Positions 7,299-15,948 of a DNA stretch of 30,949 nt are shown here, in pieces. This DNA comes from Megasphaera elsdenii (GTDB lineage: Bacteria > Bacillota > Negativicutes > Veillonellales > Megasphaeraceae). Below the pieces are notes generated by a model that was not told the DNA's origin, did not search any database, and was given only the letters and a program-made list of their open reading frames with translations. The stretch covers positions 1 through 30,949 of the forward strand of contig NZ_JAJBQV010000025.1 in assembly GCF_020539865.1 (NCBI RefSeq). The letters run 5' to 3'. How positions within the stretch are numbered: the stretch's first letter is position 1; each line of letters begins with the position of its first letter. The translations under genes were made by a program, and so were the position numbers.

Positions 7299-8756
7299 AT
7301 GAACGATCAAGAAATCATTGAAGGAGTCATCCATGAATTTGCAGGACTGGCCAAGCACCCGCGTCCGTCCCACCACGAAAAAGGCGTTAGCGACTACATC
7401 GTCAGCCGCCTCCACGAATTGGGCGTAACCGATGTCACACAGGACGAAGTATATAACGTCATCGCCAATGTCCCCGCCAGCAAGGGCTGCGAAAACTGGC
7501 CGCTTACGGTCCTCCAGGGCCATATGGATATGGTCTGCGTCGCCAAACCCGGCGTCGACTTCGACCCCTTGACCAGTGAAATCAAACTGGTCCGTGAAGG
7601 CAATATCCTCCATGCCGATGGGACTAGCCTCGGTGCCGATGACGGCATTGCCGTCGCCTTGGCGCTGTATCTCATTCAGCAGCAGGATATCCAGCACGGC
7701 CCGCTGCGCCTTATTTTCACCGTCGATGAAGAAACTGGCATGACCGGGGCTACTCATCTGGACCCGAAATACGTCCAGGATGTGCAGTACATCATCAACT
7801 GCGACTCCGAATGTATGGATGTCCTCTGCGTCGGCTCGGCAGGCAGCGTCCATACGCATTTCAACCGGCCCATCCACTGGCAGGCTGCTGAAGGTAAACA
7901 GGTGTTTACTATTACGGCAAAAGATTTTGCTGGCGGCCATTCAGGCGAAACAATCAATGACGGCAAGAGCAATGCTATCAAAGCCCTGAGCCTGGCTCTC
8001 CGCCGTGTTGCCCAGGCTGGCATATCTTATGTCTTGGCTTCCATTACCGGCGGCGTCGCTGCCAATGCCATTCCGTCGGAAGCCTCGGCTGTCATCGTTG
8101 TCAACGATGTAAACGCCGACGAAAACGTGAAGAAAGCTGTCGGTGAAGAACAGGCCGAAATTGCCGAAGTATACGGTGAAGTCGAAAAGAACGCCCACTT
8201 CCTCGTCGAAAGTACTGGCGTACCGGCTCAGACCTTTTCGGCCGACGATACGAAGAACCTGGTCAGCTTGCTGAATATCCTTCATTGCGGCGTCTTCGCC
8301 ATGAACCAGCTACTGCCGAAACTGCCGGACTTGTCGGCCAATATCGGTACGATCCGGACCGAAGATGACCATGTTGCTATCCAGTATTTCCCACGCGCTT
8401 CGGCCGATGCCCGTCTGCGCGAATTGATGGACATCCTTCCCGTTTACGCAGAGTTGACAGGATGCGATATCGAACTGGCTTCGCCAGAACCGGCATGGAC
8501 AGAAAACCCGCATAGCCGACTCGTTCCCCTCGTTGCCGACGTTTACAAGGAAGAAGCCGGCAAAGAAGCCCGCATCGAAGCCATGCACGGCGGCTTGGAA
8601 ACAGGGTATTTCTTCTCTATGAATCCGAAATTGGACATCATTTCTGTAGGGCCGACGACGCACGATATCCACAGTGCTGACGAATCAGTCGAACTCGACA
8701 CAGTGGCTCTCCTGACCCGCATTGTTGCCAAGACATTGGGGAAATTGGATAATTAG
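7299..8756 (+). CDS. pepD: aminoacyl-histidine dipeptidase PepD (M20 family)
   Basis: A 485-residue cytosolic metallopeptidase matching the usual PepD length. Metal-site motifs appear in order: GHMDMV near residue 80, GTSLGADDGIA near 115 and DEETGMTGA near 148, with a further ligand in ATGH-like context late in the chain (VGPTTHDIHS). A lid/dimerisation domain separates the halves of the catalytic domain (about residues 190-380). PepD cleaves Xaa-His and other unspecific dipeptides, completing breakdown of imported peptides; the divergent OPT transporter is a plausible supplier. ATG 7299 follows GAAGGGAG. A terminator of the recurrent family follows at 8851. Confidence 0.95.
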   Translation: MNDQEIIEGVIHEFAGLAKHPRPSHHEKGVSDYIVSRLHELGVTDVTQDEVYNVIANVPASKGCENWPLTVLQGHMDMVCVAKPGVDFDPLTSEIKLVREGNILHADGTSLGADDGIAVALALYLIQQQDIQHGPLRLIFTVDEETGMTGATHLDPKYVQDVQYIINCDSECMDVLCVGSAGSVHTHFNRPIHWQAAEGKQVFTITAKDFAGGHSGETINDGKSNAIKALSLALRRVAQAGISYVLASITGGVAANAIPSEASAVIVVNDVNADENVKKAVGEEQAEIAEVYGEVEKNAHFLVESTGVPAQTFSADDTKNLVSLLNILHCGVFAMNQLLPKLPDLSANIGTIRTEDDHVAIQYFPRASADARLRELMDILPVYAELTGCDIELASPEPAWTENPHSRLVPLVADVYKEEAGKEARIEAMHGGLETGYFFSMNPKLDIISVGPTTHDIHSADESVELDTVALLTRIVAKTLGKLDN

Positions 8757-8850
8757 TGGCTAGTAATCCGTGGCTCGTAGTTCGTAGGGGCTTGCGGGTC
8801 TTTAAATTTAACCTAATCCACATCAAACATCAGACTTTCAACTTATACTC
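8757..8850. repeat. degenerate intergenic element downstream of pepD
   Basis: The segment contains CGTAGGGGCTTGCGGG (about 8781-8796), which resembles one half of the GTAGGGGCTCGC palindromic element at 16233-16257 and 25833-25853. As at those loci it sits next to a terminator of the GCTGTC family. No gene is visible here. Confidence 0.4.
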
Positions 8851-8885
8851 AAAAAGGAGCTGTCTTAATGCGACAGCCCCTTTTT
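8851..8885 (+). terminator. intrinsic terminator of pepD
   Basis: An A5 run, the stem GGAGCTGTC / GACAGCCCC with loop TTAATGC (8856-8880), then five T. The stem and loop almost duplicate those at 25893-25917. Confidence 0.85.
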
Positions 8886-8951
8886 GTTGTATTTGCAACA
8901 GTTTTATTCGGATGTTTTTGCTATAGTATAAGTGTACGAAAAGGAGGGAGT

Positions 8952-9842
8952 ATGATGGAAAAAACGCATATTGACCGACTGGTTACACCCGATTATTTCA
9001 ATCGCAAGGAATGCGAAGAATGCGAAGGCTGCGGCTGCTGTATCAGTATCTGCCCATATGAAGCTTTGTCGATGGAGACCTGTGCCGACGGTATCCGGCG
9101 GCCACGCGTCGATATGACCAAATGCCTGCGCTGCAACCGCTGTATGGATGCTTGTGAAATTTACAAGTGTTATTACCAGGAGGGCTGCTCTATGAAATAC
9201 TCACAGAATCCACACATCTTTGTCTTTGGCAAGACCATCAATAAGCCGAAGATTTCCATTTCTTTTTTATCTTACTTGCTTCGAGGAGAACAGAATATCC
9301 TTATCGACACGGTTCCTGATAAAGCCGCCGAAGCCTATATCCAGGATATCGAAAGCGTACTGCCTGTCAACCAGATTGATGCCCTGATTCTCAACCATTC
9401 CGAAGAAGATCACAGTGGCGCCTTACAGGCTGTCCTGGCCCACCATCCCCAGCTGCCCATCTACTGCACACCGGCTACGAAGGAGCGCCTCTAGGAAAAA
9501 TATCCGTCGGCTGATTTCCGCATCGTCCAGCATGGCGAAAGTCTGACGTTAGGCGATTATACCTTCCAGTTCATCCACACACCGGGACTCCACTGGCCGG
9601 ATAATATGGTCACTTGGTTGGCTTCGGAAAACATCCTTTTCTCTAATGACCTCTTTGGTCAGTATTTAGCCGAAGAACCGCCTGTCAATGCTGGTTATTC
9701 CAAGGAAGCCATCCTCAAAGGGGCCGAACCTTATTTTGAACGGGTCTTTGCACCGGCTTCTGAGAGTGATAAAGCCATTATCGCTGATATCGCCGCTATG
9801 CCTATCCAGACAGTAGCAACCGGCCATGGACTCATCTTGTAG
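8952..9842 (+). pseudogene. ferredoxin / flavodiiron-type (FprA-like) protein, amber-interrupted and truncated
   Basis: The frame starts at ATG 8952 (AAGGAGGG upstream). It encodes a two-cluster ferredoxin domain (CEECEGCGCCISICP and CLRCNRCMDAC), then an FDP-type metallo-beta-lactamase domain. An in-frame TAG (9492-9494) interrupts that domain. The same frame continues to a TAG at 9840-9842, with LHWPDNMVTW, FSNDLFGQ and GHGLIL. The diiron ligands are all there: NHSEEDH, the His of LHWPD, the Asp of FSND and the His of GHG. The chain ends exactly where the flavodoxin domain of FprA proteins, which reduce O2 or NO to protect anaerobes, should start. ATG 9192, with AGGAGGG upstream, could initiate an isolated diiron half, but it meets the same stop. 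Decay is the simplest reading. Confidence 0.8.
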
Positions 9843-9888
9843 AGCCAATGGCTAGAGCCAATGGCCGGCTGTCTGGGATTTCTATGTA

Positions 9889-10509
9889 TCACGAGTGCTC
9901 AAATAAATATTTCGTATCGTAACTGAGGTCCATGTACTGCGCAATCGTTTCGTCGTCGAATCCGTATTCTTCTGACTTATGGGTCAGGCTGCCCCATTTG
10001 ATCTGGAGCTTCTTCTTGGAAGTCAACGGTTCTTCGTATTCGATGCGCAGTTCTTGTGCTTCTTGGGAGTGGTCTTGGACTTTGACGAATAGGCCCTTGT
10101 CGAAAGTCAGTTCATAGACTTTCCGGAAGGCATGGGGGAGCTGGAAACCGAAAGGGACGAAGTATTTGTCGATGAAGCTGTTAGCAATGAGGATGGATCC
10201 GCTGTAATCCATGACGTGATTGAGTTCATATTTCAAGTCCCCTGCCGGTGAATGGAAAGAAACAGGATGGATGCCGTCGATGGCCGGCGGTTCCATGCCG
10301 TTGTTATTGGTCAGTAACTTATGGAGGGTCAGCATCTTTTCATCATTGAAGCCGAAAATCGCCGTATATCCGCGCAGGCAGGCTTCATTGTACATGATGG
10401 GATGGAGACCGAATTCTTCAATGTTAAAGAATTCATCGACTTCTTCAATGGCGACGATACTGAATTTATAGGTGGCAAAATCGAAACCGTCAAAAAATTG
10501 GGCGCGCAT
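9889..10509 (-). CDS. conserved-looking hypothetical protein co-transcribed with xpt
   Basis: A 206-residue soluble protein I do not recognise. It is rich in Phe, Tyr and acidic residues, without signal peptide, membrane segment, Cys or nucleotide-binding motif. It alternates short strands and helices: residues 40-65 contain EACLRGYTAIFGFNDEKML, and the C-terminal third is charged with KKKLQIKWG. ATG 10509 has AAGGAG at proper spacing and lies 11 bases after the xpt stop, so the two genes form one transcript. It could modify or regulate purine salvage, but only the neighbourhood suggests that. Codon use is like its neighbours. Confidence 0.75.
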   Translation of the reverse strand: MRAQFFDGFDFATYKFSIVAIEEVDEFFNIEEFGLHPIMYNEACLRGYTAIFGFNDEKMLTLHKLLTNNNGMEPPAIDGIHPVSFHSPAGDLKYELNHVMDYSGSILIANSFIDKYFVPFGFQLPHAFRKVYELTFDKGLFVKVQDHSQEAQELRIEYEEPLTSKKKLQIKWGSLTHKSEEYGFDDETIAQYMDLSYDTKYLFEHS

Positions 10510-10520
10510 GGTGGTTCTCC

Positions 10521-11096
10521 TTATTCGACGAAAACGGGTTTGTTGTTTTCAAAACGGGCGATGCGGGCCAGAGATTCGACGCGGAATCCAGCGTTTTCCA
10601 AGGTTTTGCGGCCGCTTTGGAAGGTCTTTTCGACGACGATGCCAATGCCGGCGACTTTACAGCCTGCTTGGGCGACGATGTCCGTCAGGCCGACGGCAGC
10701 GGCTCCGCTGGCCAGGAAGTCGTCAATGATGAGGACCGATTCGCCGGCGTGGAGATAGGCTTTGCTAATCGTTGCTGTATATTCTTCTTCTTTCGTGTAC
10801 GAGTAAATTTTGGCCGTATATTGTTCGCCCTTGGTGAGGAGGGATTTCTTCTTGCGGGCAAAGACAATTGGCAAGTTGCCCATGGCAAGGGAAGCGGCAT
10901 AGGCTACAGCGATGCCCGAAGATTCGATGGTGACGATGCGGTCGATCTGTAAATCTTTGAAACGGCGGGCGAACTCCTGACCGACGTGATTGATGAGGGT
11001 CGTATCGATTTGCTGATTCAAAAAGTTATCAATCTTTAAAATTCGGTTGTCGATGACCAGGCCATCCTGTAAAATTCGCTGTTTCAATTCTTCCAT
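10521..11096 (-). CDS. xpt: xanthine phosphoribosyltransferase
   Basis: About 191 residues, close to the B. subtilis Xpt length. The protein has the type I PRTase fold, with the flexible-loop region VFARKKKSLLTKGE and the PRPP-binding motif SVLIIDDFLASGAAA. It also has VTIESSGIAVAYA as in Xpt. It converts xanthine and PRPP to XMP in the cytoplasm. Two in-frame ATGs compete: 11105 sits only 2 bases from GGGAGG, too close, whereas 11096 is 11 bases away and matches the MEALK-type N-terminus of Xpt; I prefer 11096. It is divergent from purL and precedes the unknown gene 9889-10509. No guanine-riboswitch core was seen in its short leader. Confidence 0.92.
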   Translation of the reverse strand: MEELKQRILQDGLVIDNRILKIDNFLNQQIDTTLINHVGQEFARRFKDLQIDRIVTIESSGIAVAYAASLAMGNLPIVFARKKKSLLTKGEQYTAKIYSYTKEEEYTATISKAYLHAGESVLIIDDFLASGAAAVGLTDIVAQAGCKVAGIGIVVEKTFQSGRKTLENAGFRVESLARIARFENNKPVFVE

Positions 11097-11154
11097 TACT
11101 TCCATGTCCTCCCTGTGATGAAAAATGGTAAATCTTGTCTACTATAATAGTACT

Positions 11155-11183
11155 AGTCTAATACGATTTTATAGGCAAGTCAA
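11155..11183 (-). promoter_or_regulatory. promoter of xpt
   Basis: On the minus strand TTGACT (11178-11183), 17 bases, then TAGACT (11155-11160). The leader to the start codon is about 50 bases, too short for a purine riboswitch plus an expression platform. Confidence 0.55.
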
Positions 11184-11195
11184 TAAAATTCTAAG

Positions 11196-11224
11196 TTTAC
11201 TTATGGGGATAAAACAGGTATACT
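11196..11224 (+). promoter_or_regulatory. promoter of purL
   Basis: TTTACT (11196-11201), a 17-base spacer and TATACT (11219-11224). The start point near 11231 gives a leader of about 40 bases. It lies back to back with the xpt promoter, so one regulator could act on both. Confidence 0.55.
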
Positions 11225-11270
11225 AAGGTTGTCTAATGATAAGTTATCTATCTTTGAGGGAGGTCATGAC

Positions 11271-14200
11271 ATGCAGTCTATCCGACGTTTGTATGTTGCC
11301 AAGAAAGGCGTTTTTGCTGATGAAGCAAAACGATTGCTCACTGATTTACGGGAAAACCTGTTGATTAAAAGGTTGACCGATATTCACATTTTCCACCGCT
11401 ATGACGTATCTGGTCTCGATGATGCGGTTTTTGAAGCGGCTAAAAATATGATTTTCTCTGAACCCCCTGTCGATGCCGTCTATGATGAATTACCGGTTGG
11501 CAAGGACGATACGGTCCTGGTCGTTGAATATCTGCCGGGGCAGTACGATCAGCGCGCCGATTCGGCCATGCAGTGCCTGCAGATGCTGACCATGAAGAAC
11601 GACAGCCTCGTCCGCACGGCACAGGTCCTCGTTTTGTCCGGCAACTTATCCGCCGATGACGTCGCTGCAATCAAACATTATTGCATCAACCCTGTCGAAG
11701 CCCGCGAAGCTTCGCTGGACCCCGTATCGACGCTGGAAATGCCTTGGGAAAAACCGGCTGACGTTCCCGTCATCGACGGCTTCGACGCCATGGATGACGC
11801 TGCTTTGAAAGAATTGTCGGCGCACATGGGCCTGGCTATGAGCTTTGACGATTTGAAATTCGTCCAGACTTACTTCCGGGATGAAGAAAAACGCAATCCG
11901 ACGGTTACAGAAATCCGCGTCATCGATACCTATTGGTCGGATCACTGCCGTCACACGACGTTCATGACAGAACTCACAGATGTTTCTTTTGAAAACGGGA
12001 CCTTTACGGCGCCCATCCAGCGCGCTTATGAATCGTATAAGACGACGCGGGAAAACTTGAACCGTAAGAAACCACAGACCCTCATGGATATGGCGACGAT
12101 TGCCGTCAAAGAATTAAAAGCAGCCGGTAAACTCGATAACCTCGACGAATCGGAAGAAATCAACGCCTGCACTATCATTATCCCTGTCGATGTCGATGGC
12201 GTCGAAGAAGAATGGCTTCTCCTCTTCAAAAATGAAACCCATAACCACCCGACGGAAATCGAACCGTTCGGCGGCGCAGCTACCTGCTTGGGCGGCTGTA
12301 TCCGCGACCCCTTGAGCGGCCGATCCTATGTTTATCAGGCTATGCGCGTCACCGGTGCCGGCGACCCGCGCCAGTCGGTCAAGGATACGCTCGTCGGCAA
12401 ACTGCCACAGCGCAAGCTGACCACCGGTGCTGCTAAAGGGTACAGCTCCTATGGCAACCAGATTGGCTTGGCTACGGGTGAAGTCAAAGAATATTACAAC
12501 CCTGGCTTCATTGCTAAGCGCATGGAAATCGGCGCGGTCCTCGGCGCAGCTCCGCGCAATAATGTCGTCCGCGAAGAACCGCTCCCTGGCGATATCATTA
12601 TCCTCCTCGGCGGCAAGACCGGCCGCGATGGCTGCGGCGGTGCTACGGGTTCGTCCAAGAAGCATACCGTCGAATCCTTGGAAACCTGCGGCGCAGAAGT
12701 CCAAAAGGGCAATGCCTTGACGGAACGCAAAATCCAGCGTCTCTTCCGCCGTCATGAAGTTACAGTCCTCATCAAACGCTGCAATGACTTCGGTGCCGGC
12801 GGTGTCTCCGTTGCTATCGGTGAATTGACAGATGGCCTGGACATCAATCTTGACAAAGTCCCGAAGAAATATGAAGGCTTGGACGGCACGGAATTGGCTA
12901 TTTCGGAATCTCAGGAACGTATGGCTGTCGTCGTCGCCCCGGAACACGTCGATGAATTCATGAAATACGCCGCTGAAGAAAACTTGGAAGCGACAATCGT
13001 CGCCGTCGCTACGGACACGAAACGCCTGGTCATGCACTGGCGCGACCAGAACGTTGTCAATATTACCCGCGCCTTCCTCGATACTAACGGTGTCACACAG
13101 CATCGCAAAGCCGTCGTCGTCGCTCCGGAAGATAAAGACTTCTTCAAGGCTCCGGAAGTCAAAGACGTCGCCAAGACCTGGCTCGATACGATGGGGACCT
13201 TGAATATCGCGTCGGAACAGGGCCTGGCTGAACGATTCGACAGCACTATCGGCGCCCGCACGGTCCTCATGCCCTTTGGCGGTAAATACCAGAAGACGCC
13301 TGTCGAAGGCATGGTTGCTAAGATTCCTGTGGAACACGGCAACACGACGACGGCCAGCATCTTTACGCATGGCTACGATCCGGATTTGGCTATTTGGAGT
13401 CCCTTCCACGGTGCTCTATATGCCGTCATCCAGTCCATTGCCAAATTGGTAGCTCTCGGCGGCGACCGCAAGAAAGTTTATCTGACCATGCAGGAATTCT
13501 TCCAGAGCCTCGGCACCGATGAAAAGGCTTGGGGCCAACCGGTCAGTGCCCTCCTCGGTGCCTTCGTGGCCCAGCAGGTCATGGAAGTAGCCGCTATTGG
13601 TGGGAAAGACAGCATGAGTGGTACCTTTGAAAACCTGACGGTTCCGCCAACGCTCGTTTCCTTTGCGATTGCACCGGAACACACGAACCATATCATCTCG
13701 CCGGAATTTAAAGCCGCTGATGATGTAGTCCTCCTCTTTGACCTGCCTCGTGACGGCGAAGAAATGCCGGACTTCGATACCTTCAAAGCCCATTGCGATT
13801 TCCTTCATCAGGCTGTCCTCGATGGCAAGGTCAAAGCGATGCATGCCGTTGGTCAGGGTGGGATTGCCGCTGCTGTGGCTCAGATGGCTTTCGGTAATGG
13901 AATTGGCTTTGCCGTCGATAATTCCTTTGCTACACAGGAATTATTCAATCTCCGCTATGGTTCGATTCTCGTCGAAACCGATGCCGCTACGGCTGCTGAA
14001 TGGAGCAAACAGACTCATGTCTCCCTCGTCGGCAAGACGACGATGGCTGCTGTTGTGACCGTCGATGGCGTGACAATTTCCCTGAAAGACCTTCAGGCTG
14101 CCTGGGAAAAACCGCTCAGTCATGTCTTCCCCATCAAGAGTGAAAGCGGTACAGGCGATGCCGAACTGCCGTTGTTCACGACGTATGGTCCGCGCCGCAG

Positions 14201-15014
14201 CGAAGCCTTTGGTACGCCGCGGGTCTTCATCCCTGTTTGCCCAGGGACGAACTGCGAATACGACTCGGCAGCTGCCTTTGAACGGGCTGGCGCTACGACG
14301 GATGTCATGGTACTGCGCAATAACACGCCGCAGGATTTGGCAGAATCCATTGATGAAATGGCTAAACGCATTGCTAAAGCCCAGATTATCATGTTCCCTG
14401 GTGGTTTCAGTGCCGGCGACGAACCGGAAGGTTCGGGCAAGTTCATTGCCACCTTATTCCGTAACCCTGTCCTGTCGGAAGCCTTGGAAAGCTTGCTCTA
14501 TCAGCGCGATGGCTTGGCCCTCGGTATTTGCAACGGCTTCCAGGCCTTGATCAAACTTGGCCTTTTGCCTTACGGTCATGTCCAGCCTTTGAAGGCCGAC
14601 AGCCCGACGCTGACGTATAACACCATTGGCCGCCATCTGTCACGCATGGTCGAAACGAAGGTCGTTTCCGTCATGAGCCCGTGGTTCAGCAGTTGCAAAG
14701 CCGGTGACGTCCATACCGTGGCTATCTCTCACGGCGAAGGTCGTTTCGTGGCTACGCCGGAACAGATCCGTGAATTGGCTGCTAAAGGCCAGATTGCAAC
14801 ACAGTACGTCGACCTTTCCGGTAAAGCTACTTATGACAGCGAATATAACCCGAACCAGTCGGTCTTGGCAGTCGAAGGCATCACCAGTCCTGATGGCCGC
14901 GTCCTCGGCAAGATGGCACACACAGAACGCTTCAGCGCTGAAGACGTCTTCCAGAACATTGCTGGCAACAAACTCCAGCCGATCTTCAAATCAGGCGTAG
15001 CCTATTTTAAATAA
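11271..15014 (+). CDS. purL: phosphoribosylformylglycinamidine synthase, single-chain form
   Basis: A 1247-residue FGAM synthase that combines the PurS-like, PurL and PurQ parts in one chain, as in clostridial-type enzymes. The N-terminal region runs to about residue 150. The ATP-grasp-like synthetase core follows, with DTYWSDHCRHTTF, KNETHNHPTEIEPFGGAATC and DFGAGGVSVAIGEL. The glutaminase domain starts near residue 985 (VCPGTNCEYD); its nucleophile is Cys1087 in LGICNGFQAL and HGEGRF follows. It makes FGAM from FGAR, ATP and glutamine, the fourth step of purine synthesis. ATG 11271 is chosen because GAGGGAGG precedes it; an earlier TTG frame includes that site. No other pur synthesis gene is adjacent, so purL is unlinked from any pur operon within this window. 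Confidence 0.97.
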   Translation: MQSIRRLYVAKKGVFADEAKRLLTDLRENLLIKRLTDIHIFHRYDVSGLDDAVFEAAKNMIFSEPPVDAVYDELPVGKDDTVLVVEYLPGQYDQRADSAMQCLQMLTMKNDSLVRTAQVLVLSGNLSADDVAAIKHYCINPVEAREASLDPVSTLEMPWEKPADVPVIDGFDAMDDAALKELSAHMGLAMSFDDLKFVQTYFRDEEKRNPTVTEIRVIDTYWSDHCRHTTFMTELTDVSFENGTFTAPIQRAYESYKTTRENLNRKKPQTLMDMATIAVKELKAAGKLDNLDESEEINACTIIIPVDVDGVEEEWLLLFKNETHNHPTEIEPFGGAATCLGGCIRDPLSGRSYVYQAMRVTGAGDPRQSVKDTLVGKLPQRKLTTGAAKGYSSYGNQIGLATGEVKEYYNPGFIAKRMEIGAVLGAAPRNNVVREEPLPGDIIILLGGKTGRDGCGGATGSSKKHTVESLETCGAEVQKGNALTERKIQRLFRRHEVTVLIKRCNDFGAGGVSVAIGELTDGLDINLDKVPKKYEGLDGTELAISESQERMAVVVAPEHVDEFMKYAAEENLEATIVAVATDTKRLVMHWRDQNVVNITRAFLDTNGVTQHRKAVVVAPEDKDFFKAPEVKDVAKTWLDTMGTLNIASEQGLAERFDSTIGARTVLMPFGGKYQKTPVEGMVAKIPVEHGNTTTASIFTHGYDPDLAIWSPFHGALYAVIQSIAKLVALGGDRKKVYLTMQEFFQSLGTDEKAWGQPVSALLGAFVAQQVMEVAAIGGKDSMSGTFENLTVPPTLVSFAIAPEHTNHIISPEFKAADDVVLLFDLPRDGEEMPDFDTFKAHCDFLHQAVLDGKVKAMHAVGQGGIAAAVAQMAFGNGIGFAVDNSFATQELFNLRYGSILVETDAATAAEWSKQTHVSLVGKTTMAAVVTVDGVTISLKDLQAAWEKPLSHVFPIKSESGTGDAELPLFTTYGPRRSEAFGTPRVFIPVCPGTNCEYDSAAAFERAGATTDVMVLRNNTPQDLAESIDEMAKRIAKAQIIMFPGGFSAGDEPEGSGKFIATLFRNPVLSEALESLLYQRDGLALGICNGFQALIKLGLLPYGHVQPLKADSPTLTYNTIGRHLSRMVETKVVSVMSPWFSSCKAGDVHTVAISHGEGRFVATPEQIRELAAKGQIATQYVDLSGKATYDSEYNPNQSVLAVEGITSPDGRVLGKMAHTERFSAEDVFQNIAGNKLQPIFKSGVAYFK

Positions 15015-15020
15015 AAGAGG

Positions 15021-15062
15021 CTTGCAAGAAAAAAGTTGCTGAACGGCAGCTTTTTTCTTGCA
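15021..15062 (+). terminator. intrinsic terminator of purL
   Basis: The long hairpin GCAAGAAAAAAG...CTTTTTTCTTGC (15024-15061) has an inner GTTGCTG / CGGCAGC core and a T6 run. Its 3' arm contains the -35 box of the rpsF promoter. Confidence 0.8.
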
Positions 15063-15086
15063 TTTCCCCGCCACTTATGATATACT
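15058..15086 (+). promoter_or_regulatory. promoter of the rpsF-ssb-rpsR operon
   Basis: TTGCAT (15058-15063) and TATACT (15081-15086) are separated by 17 bases. The -35 overlaps the last bases of the purL terminator stem, an unusually compact arrangement. Confidence 0.65.
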
Positions 15087-15091
15087 TAACA

Positions 15092-15133
15092 AGCTTGAAT
15101 TGTGTCAAGCTCCTAACCCTTCTGCGGGAAGGG
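15092..15133 (+). promoter_or_regulatory. structured rpsF leader, possible S6:S18 autoregulatory site
   Basis: Two successive hairpins lie between the start point and the ribosome binding site: AGCTTGA / TCAAGCT (15092-15111) and CCCTTC / GAAGGG (15117-15133). In other bacteria the S6:S18 complex represses this operon through a leader RNA. I could not identify the conserved element itself, so the role is a guess from position. Confidence 0.35.
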
Positions 15134-15161
15134 TCATATGTCCAAAAGAGGAGGTGATTTC

Positions 15162-15446
15162 GTGAACAAGTACGAAGTCATGTTTATTGCAAAACCGCTC
15201 GAAGAAGCAGAAGTAGATCCGATCGTTGAATTGGTATCCAACCTTCTCACTAAGAACGGCTGCACCATCGAAAAGGTAGATCGCTGGGGTAAACGTCATC
15301 TCGCATACCCTGTTAAAAAACAGGCTGATGGCTACTACGTTCTGATCAACTTTGAAGGCGAACCTGACGTCATCAAAGAAATCGACCGTGTCATCAAGAT
15401 CCACGATACTATTCTGAAACACTTGATCGTCAAGATCGACGAATAA
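15162..15446 (+). CDS. rpsF: 30S ribosomal protein bS6
   Basis: 94 residues with the ferredoxin-like fold of bS6: KYEVMFIAKP at the start, GKRHLAYPVKKQADGYYVLINFEG in the middle and RVIKIHDTILKHLIVK at the end. It binds bS18 on the platform of the small subunit. The GTG start at 15162 is chosen because AGGAGGTG lies 6-8 bases upstream; an ATG at 15138 would place that site in the coding region. It is first in the classical rpsF-ssb-rpsR operon, with 16 bases to ssb. Confidence 0.97.
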   Translation: MNKYEVMFIAKPLEEAEVDPIVELVSNLLTKNGCTIEKVDRWGKRHLAYPVKKQADGYYVLINFEGEPDVIKEIDRVIKIHDTILKHLIVKIDE

Positions 15447-15462
15447 CCGGAGGCGCAAAGGT

Positions 15463-15903
15463 ATGAACTCAGTCCAATTATTAGGGAATTTAGCTCGTGA
15501 CCCGGAAATCCGTTTTACGAAGACCGGACGGGCAGTCGCTATGTTTACCGTCGCCTGCACGCGGTCGTATATTCCGGCCGGCAGTTCAGAACCGCGGGAA
15601 TTAACTGATTTTATTCCTTGTGTTGCTTGGGGTAATTTGGCGGAAAACTGTGGCAATAACTTGTCCAAAGGCAGCCGTGTATTCGTCCAGGGCCGTATCT
15701 CCGTTCGTTCTTACGAAACGCAGGATGGTCAGAAACGCTATCGCACGGAAGTTGTATGCGACTTCGTTGCCCAGACAATGGGATCAGAACACCAGCAGGT
15801 TGCTCCGGCACCGCATGCTAGTGCACCGCAGCCGAAAACGGCTGCACCGGGAACCGGCTTTGACAGCATGGGTTCCAGCACAGACGAAGAAATCCCATTC
15901 TAA
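15463..15903 (+). CDS. ssb: single-stranded DNA-binding protein
   Basis: 146 residues. An OB fold occupies about residues 1-105 (MNSVQLLGNLARDPEIRFT, FIPCVAWGNLAENC, GSRVFVQGRISVRSYE). A Pro/Ala/Gln-rich linker follows, and the acidic tip DEEIPF recruits repair and replication partners. It coats single-stranded DNA during replication, repair and recombination. It lies between rpsF and rpsR as in most Firmicutes. Confidence 0.97.
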   Translation: MNSVQLLGNLARDPEIRFTKTGRAVAMFTVACTRSYIPAGSSEPRELTDFIPCVAWGNLAENCGNNLSKGSRVFVQGRISVRSYETQDGQKRYRTEVVCDFVAQTMGSEHQQVAPAPHASAPQPKTAAPGTGFDSMGSSTDEEIPF

Positions 15904-15948
15904 AAGGTCAGACACACCCCTTCTAATTCTTGAAGGAGGAAACTATAC

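Noticed and set aside
9492..9494. In-frame TAG read as pyrrolysine or another recoded residue
   Set aside because: No Pyl machinery or recoding structure is visible, the position is not catalytic, and the protein is also truncated downstream; decay is simpler.
11097..11195. Guanine (purine) riboswitch upstream of xpt
   Set aside because: No conserved purine-aptamer junction or loop sequences were found on the minus strand, and the leader from the predicted start is too short.
12114..13409. Long minus-strand open frame (431 codons) opposite purL
   Set aside because: It lies wholly antisense to the conserved purL core, and its composition is what reverse reading of this codon use yields. No ribosome binding site was evident.
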